Positions 35,833 through 48,985 of a DNA stretch of 64,000 nt are shown here, piece after piece. The DNA is from Anaeramoeba ignava (Eukaryota; Metamonada; Anaeramoebidae): the NCBI GenBank assembly GCA_028826165.1, contig JAPDFW010000103.1, forward strand, positions 318,501 to 382,500, given 5' to 3'. Position 1 is the stretch's first letter. The number at the start of each line of letters is the position of its first letter. Position numbers and translations under genes: made by a program. The notes below the pieces were generated by a model. The model was given only the letters and a program-made list of their open reading frames with translations. It had not been told where the DNA came from and ran no database searches.

Positions 35833-36261
35833 TTTTTTAATGAAAACAATAAAAATAATAATAAAAAAATGAAAGAAAATAATGAAATCGGAAAAACGAT
35901 AAACAAAAAGATAATTTTATTTTTAATTTTAAATTTCATTTTTAATTTCATTTTTAATTAACGGTTTGAAAAAGAAGAAAAAAAAAAGAAGAAAAAAAAA
36001 GAGGAAAATTGAATAATAAATAATAAAAAGAAAAAATTGAATTTCTTTTTTTCATTTTTTTCTCTTTTTTTTTTTAATTTTTTTTTTGTTGTTTGTGTTT
36101 GTTTTTTTTTCTAAATACAAAGATCACTTTTAAATTGATTAATTGACTTTATAAAGAAAAGAAAAGAAAAGAAAAATACAAAATCAATTATAAATTTAAT
36201 TTTAATTTTAATTTTAATTTGAATTTAAATTTAAATTTAAATTTCCATTAAAAAGATAAAT
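35833..36261. promoter_or_regulatory. Divergent intergenic region, kinesin/RhoGAP
   Basis: A 429-base gap separates two head-to-head starts. It holds poly-A/T tracts, AGAAAAGAAAAGAAAAG-like purine runs (about 36160) and TTTTAATTTTAATTTGAATTTAAA before the RhoGAP ATG. I could not pick out a specific element. Confidence 0.5.
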
Positions 36262-38662
36262 ATGACAAATAAATCAAGAATTCCACCTAAATTACCAACA
36301 ACACCACCACCACCTTTGAAGAAAGACTATACACACAATAATCCACCACCTCAACCTCCTAGACCTTATCAAGATTTCAATGATTCTAATCAATCAAATT
36401 TACAAAATCAAACACAAGATGATTGTATGTTTAGAGCATTCAATTTCTTTAATTCTCCTTGATTATCATTCATTATTCTTCATTAATTTAATTTTTTTAT
36501 TTAATTGTTTATTCGTTCAATTGTGTTTCAATTCAAAATTAAATTCAAATTAAATTAAATTAAAAATGAAAATTAAATTCTAAATTAAATTCAAAATTAA
36601 ATTCAAAATTAAATTCAAAATCAAATTCAAAATTAAATTCAAAATTAAATTCAAAATTAAAATCAAATTTAAAATTAATTCTAAATTAAATTAAAAATTA
36701 AATTCAAAATTAAATTCAAAATTAAATTCAAAATTAAATTCAAAATTAAAATTAAAATTAAATTCAAAATTAATTCAAAATTAAATTAAAATTAAAAATT
36801 AAAATTAAATTCAAAATTAAATTAAAATTAAAAATTAAAATTAAATTCAAAATTAAATTAAAATTAAATCAAAATTAAATTCAAAATTAAATTCAAAATT
36901 AAATTCAAAATTAAAATCAAAATTAAATTAAAAATTAAATTAAATTAAAAATTAAAATCAAAATTAAAAATTAAATTCAAAATTAAATTCAAAATCAAAA
37001 TTAAATTCAAAATTAAATTCAAAATTAAATTCAAAATCAAATTCAAAATTAAAATTAAAATTAAATTCAAAACTAAATTCAAAACTAAATTCAAAATTAA
37101 ATTCAAAATTAAATTCAAAATTCAATTCAAAATTAAATTCAAAATTAAATTCAAAATTAAATTCAAAATCAAAAATTAAATTCAAAATTAAATTCAAAAT
37201 CAAAATTAAATTAAAAATTAAATTAAATTTAAATTCAAAATTAAAATTAAAATTAAATTCAAAACTAAATTCAAAATTAAATTCAAAATTAAATTCAAAA
37301 TTAAATTCAAAATCAATTCAAAATTCAAAATTAAATTCAAAATTAAATTCAAAATTAAAATCAAATTCAAAATTAAATTAAAAATTAAATTAAATTCAAA
37401 ATTCAATTCTAAATTAAATTCAAAATTAAATTCAAAATTAAATTCAAAATTAAATTCAAAATTCAAAATTAAATTCAAAATTAAATTCAAAATCAATTCA
37501 AAATCAAATTTAAAATTAAATTCAAAATTAAATTAAAAATTAAATTAAATTCAAAATTCAATTCTAAATTAAATTCAAAATTAAAATTAAATTAAATTCA
37601 AAATTAAATTCAAAATTAAATTCAAAATTAAATTAAAAATTAAATTCAAAATTAAATTCAAAATTAAATTCAAAATTAAATTAAAAATTAAATTAAAAAT
37701 TAAAATCAAATTAAAATTAAAATTCAAAATCAAAATTCAAATCAAAATTAAAATCAAATTCAAAATTAAAATCAAATTCAAAATTAAAAGTTATCGAATT
37801 TGATCCATTGGCAGAAAACCTAAAACAAGAAGAAAAAAGTAACAATCAAAGAAGAGGATCAACAGACAAATATTCTGGATTAACAAAAGAAGAGCGGAAA
37901 ATTGCAGACAAGCAACGGAAAGAGCAAGAGCGACGAGAAAAACAAGAACGGAAGGATATGAAAGAAAAGCTAAAGCGGGAACAAAAAGAAAAAAAACTAG
38001 CGGATAAAAAAGAACGGAAAGAAAAAAAAGAACAAGAAAAACGAGAGAAAAAGAAAAAAAAAGAGCAGAAAGACAAAGGTAAGGAAGCGCAAGATAACGA
38101 GGATACCAAAGTGTTTGGGGTGCCGTTAATGGCGGCAATTGGGCATGAAAATCGTTCAGAATTCTCACCACCGAGTATAATTGAAAAATCAATAATGTAT
38201 CTTGAAGAAAAGGCAAAATTCGAAGAGGGAATATATCGACTCACAGGCAACGTGCGGGAGATGAACGAGCTCAAAGAGGCTTTTGACAGAGGAGAGGATG
38301 TGGATTTGGCTGGAATTCGCGACGAGAATACAGTCGCTAGTCTTATCAAGCTTTACTTCCGCGAATTACCCGAACCAATTTTCGGTGACTTCACTGATTC
38401 GCTTTATGATGTATCCTCTCTCGAGAACGAAGACCGCATACTCGCCCTCCGACACATCTATAACAGTATCCCCGAAGTCAATAAGGCTGTCCTGAGATGG
38501 CTTCTTCCCCATTTGGATCGTGTGCAAAAACAGAGTTATAAGAATAAGATGACTCCTGAAAATTTGGCCATTGTTTTTGCTCCTACTTTGCATATCCCTA
38601 CTGGATTGCTTGCTTTGATGATTACTAATTGGGCTGATATACTTTGTCCAGAAAATAATTGA
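36262..38662 (+). CDS. RhoGAP domain protein
   Basis: Two exons, 36262-36424 and 37791-38662, joined in phase (T|TT, Phe), giving 344 residues. The first exon is Pro-rich (PPKLPTTPPPPLKK, NPPPQPPRP), a possible SH3 ligand. The second starts with an extreme Lys/Glu/Arg helix (about residues 75-155) and then a RhoGAP domain: FGVPLMAAIGHENRSEF, the arginine-finger loop FEEGIYRLTGN, ELPEPIFGDF and MTPENLAIVFAPTL. It would stimulate GTP hydrolysis by a Rho/Rac-type GTPase. The domain ends close to the stop (NWADILCPENN), a normal RhoGAP C-terminus. The SH3 of the myosin I in this window makes a Pro-rich partner plausible but unproven. Exon 2 is less AT-rich than its surroundings. Confidence 0.9.
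36540..37790 (+). repeat. RhoGAP intron repeat
   Basis: The 1366-base intron (36425-37790) is a long degenerate array of AAATTAAATTCA and AAATTCAAAATT units (11-12 bases). About 115 mixed bases precede it. Confidence 0.85.
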
Positions 38663-38923
38663 AATTTTCCTTTACTAAAAACAAAATAATAATAAACAAA
38701 ATATTTCCCTCTTCTATGATTTTTTTTGAATTATTTCTAACTTAAATTGTTTTTGATTTTTTTTGAATTTTTTTTTTATTTTTTGGAATGATAATTTTGT
38801 TTCTTTTTCAAGAAGAAAAAGAAAAGAAAAACAAACAAGAATCAAATTGAAAAAAAAATTGAAAGGAAAAGAAAAGAAAAGAAAAATCAGAATTAAAAAA
38901 GGAAAGGAAAAGAAAGGAAGAAA
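38663..38923. other. Convergent 3' spacer with a duplicated block
   Basis: This lies between the RhoGAP stop and the receptor A stop. From about 38745 it carries TTTTTTGGAATGATAATTTTG followed by an AGAAGAAAAAGAAAAG purine run. The same block follows receptors B (44487-44679) and C (48815-48985), so the 3' flank was part of the duplicated unit. Confidence 0.75.
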
Positions 38924-41900
38924 TTAAACATCTTCATCTGCTTGAACATTAATTGGATCTCCTAATCGATCAAGAATTTCTTCAAGTTGTGAAAGTAAAT
39001 CATTGAATTTTTGTTCATCTTGAATTTCTGTTTGCATTGTTTCAACAATTTCAGTTTTGTTAAGAGAAACATATCTGTGAATATTAGCACATGAAATTTC
39101 AAGAACATCTTTAGGAAGTGGTGATGATTCAAATGAAAGTTCATCTCTTGATTCATCATTTGGTGTAGAAATTGAATCAAGATAATTAATCATTTTTTCT
39201 TCATTTGTTGAAATAAAATCATTAACTGTATTCATATATTCTTCTTTAGCTCCAAAAAGTGTTCCATTTGCTAAATTTTGAAGAACTTTAGCAACAAGAA
39301 TAAGTGTTCTTAAAAGTTCATCACTTGGTGGTTCTTTAAGAAGTCCAAATTCATCTGATGCAGTAATTGCTGGTGAAAAATATCTTAATACAACCATTCC
39401 TCCAAGTGATTGTGAAACTCGATCTGGGAATTTATGAAGAACTTCTTCTTTAAGATGTGAAAGAACAAATCTAAATTGAGGTGGGAAATTATCAACATTC
39501 TTGAGAATAGATGAGAAAATAGCTTGAACAGCTGCCATAAGATTGTATTTATTAACAGTTGGTGTTGTATCAGTATCAATACGATTAGGATCAAGTTCTA
39601 TATTAGCCATATCTTGTGAAACCATAAGTTCATGAACAGTTTCAGAAAGTGATCCATGAATATAATTAATTCCATAAGCAAGATGACAATATGCTCCCCA
39701 AAGTTTAGAAGCCATCGAATAACCTCTGAAAAGAAGATCACCATCATCACAAGTAGATACTTCTTTAGTAATGAAATATTTAAGAAGTTGTGGTGATTCT
39801 CCATTAGCTTCAAAAATATAAAGTAAAGAACGACCTAAATAACTTGCAACTTTGGTTTCAGAAGCAATACATAAACAATCAACTAATATCATATTTTCAA
39901 TAAGTAATTGTTGAAGATCAAAGTTTGCAGATTGAATATTGGGACGTTTAAGTTTTTTACGATCTTGAGGAGAGATATAGAAATTTTCACCAAACAAAGA
40001 TTCAACAGTAAAAATAGGTAAAGCAAGAATATGAGCCCATTTATCTCTATCATGTCTTTTTTTCCAGAAAATAAAAGCAGCAGCAACAAGAATAATTCCT
40101 AATGCAGCCATACATGTTGAAAAGAATGCTAAGAAAGCAGCTCCACTCATATTCAGTTTATCTCCCATTTTATCTGCCCACTTATCTGATGTTACTTCAG
40201 TTTCACATAATTCACCAGTCCAATGATCATCACATACACAATGACCTTCCATTTGATCACAATAACCATGGTCTCCACAATCAATTCCTTCACACCAAGA
40301 AATATTACAATGCTCGCCAGTCCAACCTTGATAGCATAAACATCCACCAGTTTGATTAATACAATCACCATTTCCATTACAAAGATCAACACTATCATTA
40401 CAATATTTGAATTCACAATTATCTCCAAAATATCCAACATTACAAGAACATAATCCAGTATAAACAACACAAGTTCCATTATTACAATCAGTTCCATTAC
40501 ATAATTGTTCTGTGCAATTAGGACCTGTCCATCCTTGAGTTGGATCACAAATACATCCTCCTTCTGTTCCTTCATATGAACAATAATTATTTGAATTTGG
40601 AGCATCATCATTACAATTATCATGATCTCTTTCACATAAATTAACATCACAATATTGACCTGAATAACTATCGTTACACCAACAAAATCCAACTGAACCA
40701 GAATCATCACACCATCCATTATTATTACATGTTTGATAAATTCCATCTGGGCATTTCAATACTGAACAATCATATCCCATATAAGCTTGTTCACAAATAC
40801 AATTACTTGATGTTGTATTACAAGTTCCATGTCCACATTCACTATCATTTGTACATCCAGCTATTATTATTATTTAATATAAGATTATAATTAAAATTCA
40901 AATTTTAGATTAAAATTTAAAAATTATATTACCTAATATTGTAATATCAGGTGTTCCACTCATCCATCCTTTACTTTCATCCCAAGTAACATATAAAGTA
41001 CCATTATTAAGAGGTGAAATATCAGGTAAAGTACATGTAATTGAATTAGGAGGATTAACAAAAGATGCATCAGAAACTACATCTTGATATTTACATTTCC
41101 AATGAATAGTTAAATTGTTATATTGACCATTTGCAACAACATTCCCAGTCAAATTAACTTGAATTGGTGATCCGCCTCTTCCTTCTGTATTACCATATCC
41201 AGTAACCCAAGCTGAATATGTATAATTAACTTGAACTTGTGCACAATCCCAATATGCCATTATAGATAATGGTTCTGTTGTTCCGACATCACCTATATGA
41301 GTCATAACATTTTTCATATTTATTCCAAAACTTCCATTATCAAACTATAATCAATTTAATTCAAAAAGAAAAGAAAGAAAAAAAGATTAATTGAATTTAT
41401 TTTTATTTTTATTTTGGTTTTGATTTTGGTTTTGAAATATAATAATTACACTTTGATAATTCCAAGTTGCTCCTGCAAGATCATTTAATCCTCCAAAACT
41501 TTTGTTTCTTTGAACAGATGAGTTATCTCCAACTGTTGCCCAATTATCTGGAGATGGAGTAAGTGTATAATCTACATTTCCATTTCCTGTTGCTAATTGA
41601 CAAAGATCTTCGAGTAGGTCAGTGAAATAAGGATTATAATAAGTATAATGACAATTGTGGTGGTTTTTGTTGCAAGAATAAGTGTTTCCTTGATTAAGTT
41701 TTCCATTTCTTCCAATCCAACCATAAACTCCATGAATTTGAAGTGAATCTGTATCTGGAAATTTGAAACTATATCCTCGAAGATAAGATGTTGCTGCTTC
41801 ATTATTAAGAAATTCGTTTGATGATGCACCACTTGCTATATCAGGATTAGTATCTGGTGAATATTCTCCTCCACATACATATAATTCTTGTGTTGCAAAC

Positions 41901-42132
41901 CATCCATCAACATATATATAAGAATGAGGTTGATGCCAATCTGTTAATCCTGTATAACTTATGACTTCACCTGCTCCTGAAATAAATCCAATCAATAAAA
42001 TTACCAAAATAAATTTTGATAAAGAAATCCTATTTTAATCAATTTATGAAAAAGAAAAAGATAAATTTATTTATTTTGAGAATTAATTGGATTAAAAAGA
42101 AACAAATTTATTCATTTTGATTTAACTTACAT
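38924..42132 (-). CDS. EGF-repeat transmembrane receptor with cytoplasmic RasGAP domain, copy A
   Basis: Four exons on the minus strand: 42131-42132 (AT of the start codon), 41450-42029, 40933-41344 and 38924-40860, giving about 976 residues. A signal peptide (MISLSKFILVILLIGFISGA) precedes an unassigned ectodomain of about 310 residues. Six EGF-like modules follow (about 334-552; GWTGPNC, GYFGDNC, GWTGEHC endings), then one span (about 571-595, AALGIILVAAAFIFWKK). The cytoplasmic part is a RasGAP: arginine-finger loop DLLFRGYSMASKL (Arg710) and VVLRYFSPAITA, the FLR-type motif (Arg824), then an acidic tail. It should sense something outside the cell and switch off a Ras/Rap-family GTPase. 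The start depends on an AT|GTAAGT donor shared with the paralogues. It is the most diverged of three tandem copies in its cytoplasmic part. Confidence 0.9.
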
Positions 42133-43090
42133 TTTTATTCTCTCTTTGTTTTTGGATAAAGAATGCTAAAAAAAAATAATCACAAAAAACAATTAAAATT
42201 TGAAAAGAAAAGTGAATAATAACAAAAATTTTTTTTTTTTGATGTTTTTATTCTTTTTTTTTTTTTATTTACATTTTACCACCTTCTGATTTTCTTATTA
42301 AAAAAATTATTTTTGTCCTCTTTGCCGGACTATATAAAAAGAGATTTTCAATTAAATTTTTAATTGTTTTTCTTTTTATTATTAAAATGATCGTTTGTTT
42401 ATTTATAAATTAATAAAGGAATAAAAATTGAAAATAGAATTAATAATAATTCAAATTATTTTATTTACTATTTTGAATAAATTTATTTGCTAGATTGGAA
42501 TAAATAAGAATAACAAGATCGTTTTATTTATTTATATTTTTTAATTTAAATTCAAATAATTTCAAAAAAGAATGTTTTTACAATAAAAAAGAAAAAATAT
42601 TTTTTTTTTAAAAGTTTTATTTTGTTCTCTATAGTTTCATTGTTATTTTTTCAAGAAATTAATTTCTATTTAGATTAGATAAATATTGAATAAACAATTA
42701 GACAAAGGAGTATTTAAATATGGATTTGAAATCAAAATTTATTATGCTTTCTTTTACTACCATTATATTTAATTGGATTTGATCTTCAAATGTAACGGCA
42801 ACACAGATTTTAATTAAAAATAATTAATTTAAATGTTAAACGTTGCAAAATTTTTTAAAAGAAAAATTCGAAAGTAAATGAATAAAATTTGTAAGTAATT
42901 TGCTATTCTTCTTCTTCTTCTTCTTTTTTTTTTGTAATTTCTTTTTCCCTTTTTTTTTAAAAGGAATAGAGAAAATACACCAAAAATTTTGATAATAAAT
43001 CAATTAATTAACCATTCCAGAATTATTTTTTATTTCTTTTCTTTTCAAAATATTTGGGAAATGCTTTAAAATTTGTTTTTGAAACTGGAA
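42133..43090. promoter_or_regulatory. Upstream region of receptor A
   Basis: The block 42133-42332 is almost the same as 47910-48107 upstream of receptor B. Its distal end reads TTTTTGTCCTCTTTGCCGGAC then TATATAAAA (42311-42338), i.e. TTTTATATAGTCCGGC on the minus strand. Beyond it, 42340-43090 is mixed AT-rich sequence without a convincing gene; a 20-codon frame at 42720 is probably chance. Confidence 0.6.
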
Positions 43091-44475
43091 ATCTTCCCTA
43101 ATAAAAGAAATCAATATTAAAATCAATATTAAAATCAATCTTAAAATCAATCTTAAAATCAATATTAAAATAAATCTTAAAATAAATAATAAAATTAATC
43201 TTAAAATCAATATTAAAATTAATCTTAAAATTAATCTTAAAATTAATTAATCTTAAAATAAATTAATCTTAAAATAAATCTTAAAATAAATTAATCTTAA
43301 AATAAATCAATCTTAAAATAAATAAATCTTAAAATAAATTAATCTTAAAATAAATCAATCTTAAAATCAATCTTAAAATAAATCAATCTTAAAATTAATC
43401 AATCTTAAAATAAATTAATCTTAAAATAAATCAATCAATATTAAAATAAATTAATCTCAAAATAAATCAATCTTAAAATAAATAAATCTTAAAATAAATT
43501 AATAAATCTTAAAATCAATCTTAAAATTAATATTAAAATCAATATTAAAAATTCAATCTTAAAATTAATCTTAAAATCAATCTTAAAATTAATAAATCTT
43601 AAAATAAATTAATCTTAAAATAAATCAATCAATCTTAAAATTAATAATCTTAAAATCAATCTTAAAATAAATTAATCTTAAAATTAATATTAAAATCAAT
43701 CTTAAAATAAATCTTAAAATCAATAATAAAATAAATCAATCAATATTAAAATCAATCTTAAAATAAATAAATCTTAAAATCAATATTAAAATCAATCTTA
43801 AAATTAATATTAAAATCAATCTTAAAATAAATCTTAAAATCAATATTAAAATCAATATTAAAATCAATCTTAAAATTAATCTTAAAATTAATCTTAAAAT
43901 CAATATTAAAATTAATATTAAAATCAATATTAAAATCAATCTTAAAATAAATCAATCTTAAAATCAATCTTAAAATCAATCTTAAAATAAATTAATCTTA
44001 AAATCAATATTAAAATTAATCTTAAAATAAATAAATCTTAAAATCAATCTTAAAATAAAATAAATCTTAAAATCAATATTAAAATTAATATTAAAATCAA
44101 TCTTAAAATCAATCTTAAAATAAATCTTAAAATCAATCTTAAAATTAATCAATCTTAAAATCAATATTAAAATAAATCTTAAAATCAATCTTAAAATTAA
44201 TATTAAAATAAATCTTAAAATCAATCTTAAAATTAATCTTAAAATTAATATTAAAATAAATCTTAAAATTAATCTTAAAATAAATCTTAAAATAAATTAA
44301 TCTTAAAATTAATCAATATTAAAATTAATCAATCTTAAAATAATAAAATCAATCTTAAAAAATAAATCAATCTTAAAATTAATCTTAAAATAAATTAATC
44401 TTAAAATTAATCTTAAAATAAATTAATCTTAAAATAAATTAATCTTAAAATAAATTAATCTTAAAATAAATTAAT
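43090..44475. repeat. Intergenic satellite AATCTTAAAATAAAT
   Basis: About 1.4 kb of degenerate 12-15-base units (TTAAAATCAATC, TTAAAATAAATC, TTAAAATTAATC) lies between receptor A and the 3' end of receptor B. It looks like the intron satellites but lies between genes. It interrupts nothing and encodes nothing. Confidence 0.85.
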
Positions 44476-44679
44476 AAATAGCTTATTAAATTGTTTTTGA
44501 TTTGATTTGAATTTTTTTTTTATTTTTTGGAATGAATTTTGTTTCTTTTCCAAGAAGAAAAAGAAAAAAAAGAAGAAAAAGAAGAAAGAAAAACAAACAA
44601 GAATCAAATTGAAAAAAAAATTGAAAGGAAAAGAAAAGAAAAGAAAAATCAGAATTAAAAAAGAAAAGAAAGGAAGAAA

Positions 44680-47600
44680 TTAAACATCTTCATCTGCCTG
44701 AACATTAATTGGATCTCCTAATCGATCAAGAATTTCTTCAAGTTGTGAAAGTAAATCATTAAATCTTTGTTCATCTTGAATTTCTGTTTGCATTGTTTCA
44801 ACAATTTCAGTTTTGTTAAGAGTAACATATCTGTGAATATTAGCACATGAAATTTCAAGAACATCTTTAGGAAGTGGTGATGATTCAAATGAAAGTTCAT
44901 CTCTTGATTCATCATTGGGTGTAGAAATTGAATCAAGATAATTAATCATTTTTTCTTCATTTGTTGAAATAAAATCATTAACTGTATTCATATATTCTTC
45001 TTTAGCTCCAAAAAGTGTTCCATTTGCTAAATTTTGAAGAACTTTAGCAACAAGAATAAGTGTTCTTAAAAGTTCATCACTTGGTGGTTCTTTAAGAAGT
45101 CCAAATTCATCTGATGCTGTAATTGCTGGTGAAAAATATCTTAATACAACCATTCCTCCAAGTGATTGTGAAACTCGATCTGGGAATTTATGAAGAACTT
45201 CTTCTTTAAGATGTGAAAGAACAAATCTAAATTGAGGTGGGAAATTATCTGCATTCTTAACAATAGATGAGAAAATAGCTTGAACAGCTGCCATAAGATT
45301 GTATTTATTAACAGTTGTTGTTGAATCAGTATCAATACGATTAGGATCAAGTTCTATATTAGCCATATCTTGTGAAACCATAAGTTCATGAACAGTTTCA
45401 GAAAGAGATCCATGAATATAATTAATTCCATAAGCAAGATGACAATATGCTCCCCAAAGTTTAGAAGCCATTGAATAACCTCTGAAAAGAAGATCACCAT
45501 CATCACAAGTAGATACTTCTTTGGTAATGAAATATTTAAGAAGTTGTGGTGATTCTCCATTAGCTTCAAAAATATAAAGTAAAGAACGACCTAAATAACT
45601 TGCAACTTTAGTTTCAGAAGCAATACATAAACAATCAACTAATATCATATTTTCAATAAGTAATTGTTGAAGATCAAAGTATGCAGATTGAATATTGGGA
45701 CGTTTAAGTTTTTTACGATCTTGAGGAGAAATATAGAAATTTTCACCAAACAAAGATTCAACAGTAAAAATAGGTAAAGCAAGAATATGAGCCCATTTAT
45801 CTCTATCATGTCTTTTTTTCCAGAAAATAAAAGCAGCAGCAACAAGAATAATTCCTAATGCAGCCATACATGTTGAAAAGAATGCTAAGAAAGCAGCTCC
45901 ACTCATATTCAGTTTATCTCCCATTTTATCTGCCCATTTATCTGATGTTACTTCAGTGTCACATAAATCACCAGTCCAATGATCATAACATATGCAATGA
46001 CCTTCCATTTGATCACAATAACCATGTTCTCCACAATCAATTCCTTCACACCAAGAAATATTACAATGATCACCAGTCCAACCTTGATAACATGAACATC
46101 CACCAGTTTGATTAATACAATCACCATTTCCATTACAAACATCAACACTATCATTACAATATTTGAATTCACAATTACTTCCAAAATATCCAACATTACA
46201 AGAACATAATCCAGTATAAACAACACAAGTTCCATTATTACAATTAATTCCGTCACATAATCTTACTGTGCAATTAGGACCTGTCCATCCTTGAGTTGGA
46301 TCACAAATACATCCTCCTTCTGTTCCTTGATATGAACAATAATTATTTGAATTTGGAGCATCATCATTACAATTATCATGATCTCTTTCACATAAATTAA
46401 CATCACAATATTGACCTGAATAACTATCGTTACACCAACAAAATCCAACTGAACCAGAATCATCACACCATCCATTATTATTACATGTTTGATAAATTCC
46501 ATTTGGACATTTCAATACTGAACAATCATATCCCATATAAGCTTGTTCACAAATACAACTACTTGATGTTGTATTACAAGTTCCATGTCCACATTCACTA
46601 TCATTTGTACATCCAGCTATTATTATTATTTAATATAAGATTATAATTAAAATTTAAATTTTAGATTAAAATTTAAAAATTATATTACCTAATATTGTAA
46701 TATCAGGTGTTCCACTCATCCATCCTTTACTTTCATCCCAAGTAACATATAAAGTACCATTATTAAGAGGTGAAATATCAGGTAAAGTACATGTAATTGA
46801 ATTAGGAGGATTAACAAAAGATGCATCAGAAATCACATCTTGATATTTACATTTCCAATGAATAGTTAAATTGTTATATTGGCCATTTGCAACAACATTC
46901 CCAGTCAAATTAACTTGAATTGGTGATCCACCTCTTCCTTCTGTATTACCATATCCAGTAACTGTGGCTGAATATGTATAATTAACTTGAATTTGTGCAC
47001 AATCCCAATATGCCATTATAGATAATGGCGGATCATCTCCAGTTGTTCCTGAATGAGTCATAACATTTTTCATATTTATTCCAAAACTTCCATTATCAAA
47101 CTATAATCAATTCAATTCAAAAAGAAAAGAAAAAAAAAAAGATTAATTGATATTATTTTTATTTTGGTTTTGGTTTTGGTTTTGATTTTGAAATATAATA
47201 ATTACACTTTGATAATTCCAAGTTGCTCCTGCAAGATCATTTAATCCTCCAAAACTTTTGTTTCTTTGAACAGATGAACTAGATCCTGATATTGCCCAAT
47301 TATCTGGAGATGGAGTAAGTGTATAATCTACATTTCCATTTCCTGTTGCTAATTGACAAAGATCTTCGAGTAGGTCAGTGAAATAAGGATTATAATAATA
47401 ATCAGTACATCTCCGGAAAATCCACCAACCACTACATGTTTGAGTATGTCCTTGATTAAGTTTTCCATTTCTTTTAATCCAACCAGCAACTCCATGAATT
47501 TGAAGTGAATTTGTATCTGGAAATTTGAAACTATATCCTCGAAGATAAGATGTTGCAACTTCATTGTTAAGAAATTCGTTTGATGATGCTCCAGTTGCTA

Positions 47601-47909
47601 CTGTTGGATTAGTATCTGGTGAATATGTTCCTCCACAAGTATATAATTCATCTGTTCCAAACCATCCATCAACATATGAATAAGAACGAGGTTGATGCAA
47701 ATCTGTTAATCCTGTATAACTTATAACTTCACCTGCTCCTGAAATAAATCCAATCAATAAAATCACCAAAATAAATTTTGATAAAGAAATCCTATTTTAA
47801 TCAATTTATGAAAAAGAAAATAAAAGTAAATATTTTTTTTTGTTTTTGGATTAGTCAATATTATTTTTGTTATTATTTTTGTTATTTAACTTTAGTTTTT
47901 AACTTACAT
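44680..47909 (-). CDS. EGF-repeat transmembrane receptor with cytoplasmic RasGAP domain, copy B
   Basis: Exons 47908-47909 (AT), 47206-47791, 46689-47100 and 44680-46616 on the minus strand, about 978 residues. Domain order equals copy A: signal peptide, unassigned ectodomain, six EGF-like modules, one membrane span, RasGAP with LLFRGYSM and VVLRYFSPAI. From the membrane span onward it differs from copy A at only a handful of residues (for example SAYFDL for SANFDL, DSTTTV for DTTPTV, DEQRF for DEQKF), whereas the first ectodomain exon differs more (TQTCSGWWIFRRCTDYY here, YSCNKNHHNCHYTYY in A). Ligand recognition has thus probably diverged over a shared output. The start codon is again split by the first intron (AT|GTAAGT). 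Confidence 0.9.
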
Positions 47910-48814
47910 TTTTATTCTCTCTTTGTTTTTAAATAAAGAATGCTAAAAAAAAACAATCACAAAAAACAATTAAAATTTGAAAAGAAAAATGAATAATAAC
48001 AAAAATTTTTTTTTTTTGATGTTTTTATTCTTTTTTTTTTTTATTTACATTTTACCACCTTCTTATTTTCTTATTAAAAATTATTTTTGTCCTCTTAGCC
48101 GGACTATTACTAAAAATTAATAATCAACTTTTTTATTTTATTTTATTTTATTATTTTATTATTAAAAATTAAATTTGATCATTTTATTTATTTATTTATT
48201 AAATTAAATTAAATTAAAAAGAAAAAAAAAAAATTCTATTTGATTCCTTGTTTATTAAAAATTTTTTTTTTTTAATTTTTGTTTATATTATTTAAAATTG
48301 GTTTTAAATTAATTTTTAGAATTGATCATTTAACCAACTTTGAAACGTTTTTTTTAATTTCCTTTATAATTTATCCCTTTTTAGAAATTAATTATTTCTT
48401 CAATTTTCTCTTTTAAATTCCGGGGATCGACATCAATATTTTTCCTGTATATATTCCCTTATTCTTTTATATTTGTTTTTCTATATAAAAAAAAAGATTT
48501 ATTAACGAAATTTCCAAAAAAAAAAATCAAACAATTAGATTTGGACTGTATAACAGTGTTAAATTTAAATTTTATTGGGAATATAAAATATTTTTTGCTA
48601 TTTCTATCTACCCAATCCTTTTTTTAACCCTCAAACTTGTATCCTAATTGCTCTTTTCGTTTAAATGAGATGAATTCAAATTCCACTTTTTCCAAATAGA
48701 GATCGGATAATTATTGGTTAAAAAAAAAACTACAATTTTTGATCCTTCTTTTATTTCTTGATTCTTGATTATTCCCTCCAAAAAATAAATAAGATTTTGA
48801 TTATTATTTAATTC
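47910..48814. promoter_or_regulatory. Upstream region of receptor B
   Basis: 47910-48107 repeats the receptor A upstream block, including TTTTTGTCCTCTTAGCCGGAC (48084-48104), but without the TATATAAAA that follows in A. 48110-48814 is unique AT-rich sequence with no supported gene. Confidence 0.6.
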
Positions 48815-48985
48815 TTAAATTGTTTTTTTGAATTTTTTTTTTATTTTTTGGAATGGATTTTGTTTCTTTTCCAAGAAGAAAAAGAAAAGAAAAACAAACA
48901 AGAATCAAATTGAAAAAAAAATTGAAAGGAAAAGAAAAGAAAAGAAAAATCAGAATTAAAAAAGGAAAGGAAAAGAAAGAAGAAA

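Noticed and set aside
36540-37790. CRISPR-like array
   Set aside because: Eukaryotic intron with short degenerate AT units and no unique spacers.
42720-42785. Small gene starting ATGGATTTGAAATC
   Set aside because: Only about 20 codons, no splice donor supporting extension and no counterpart upstream of receptors B or C.
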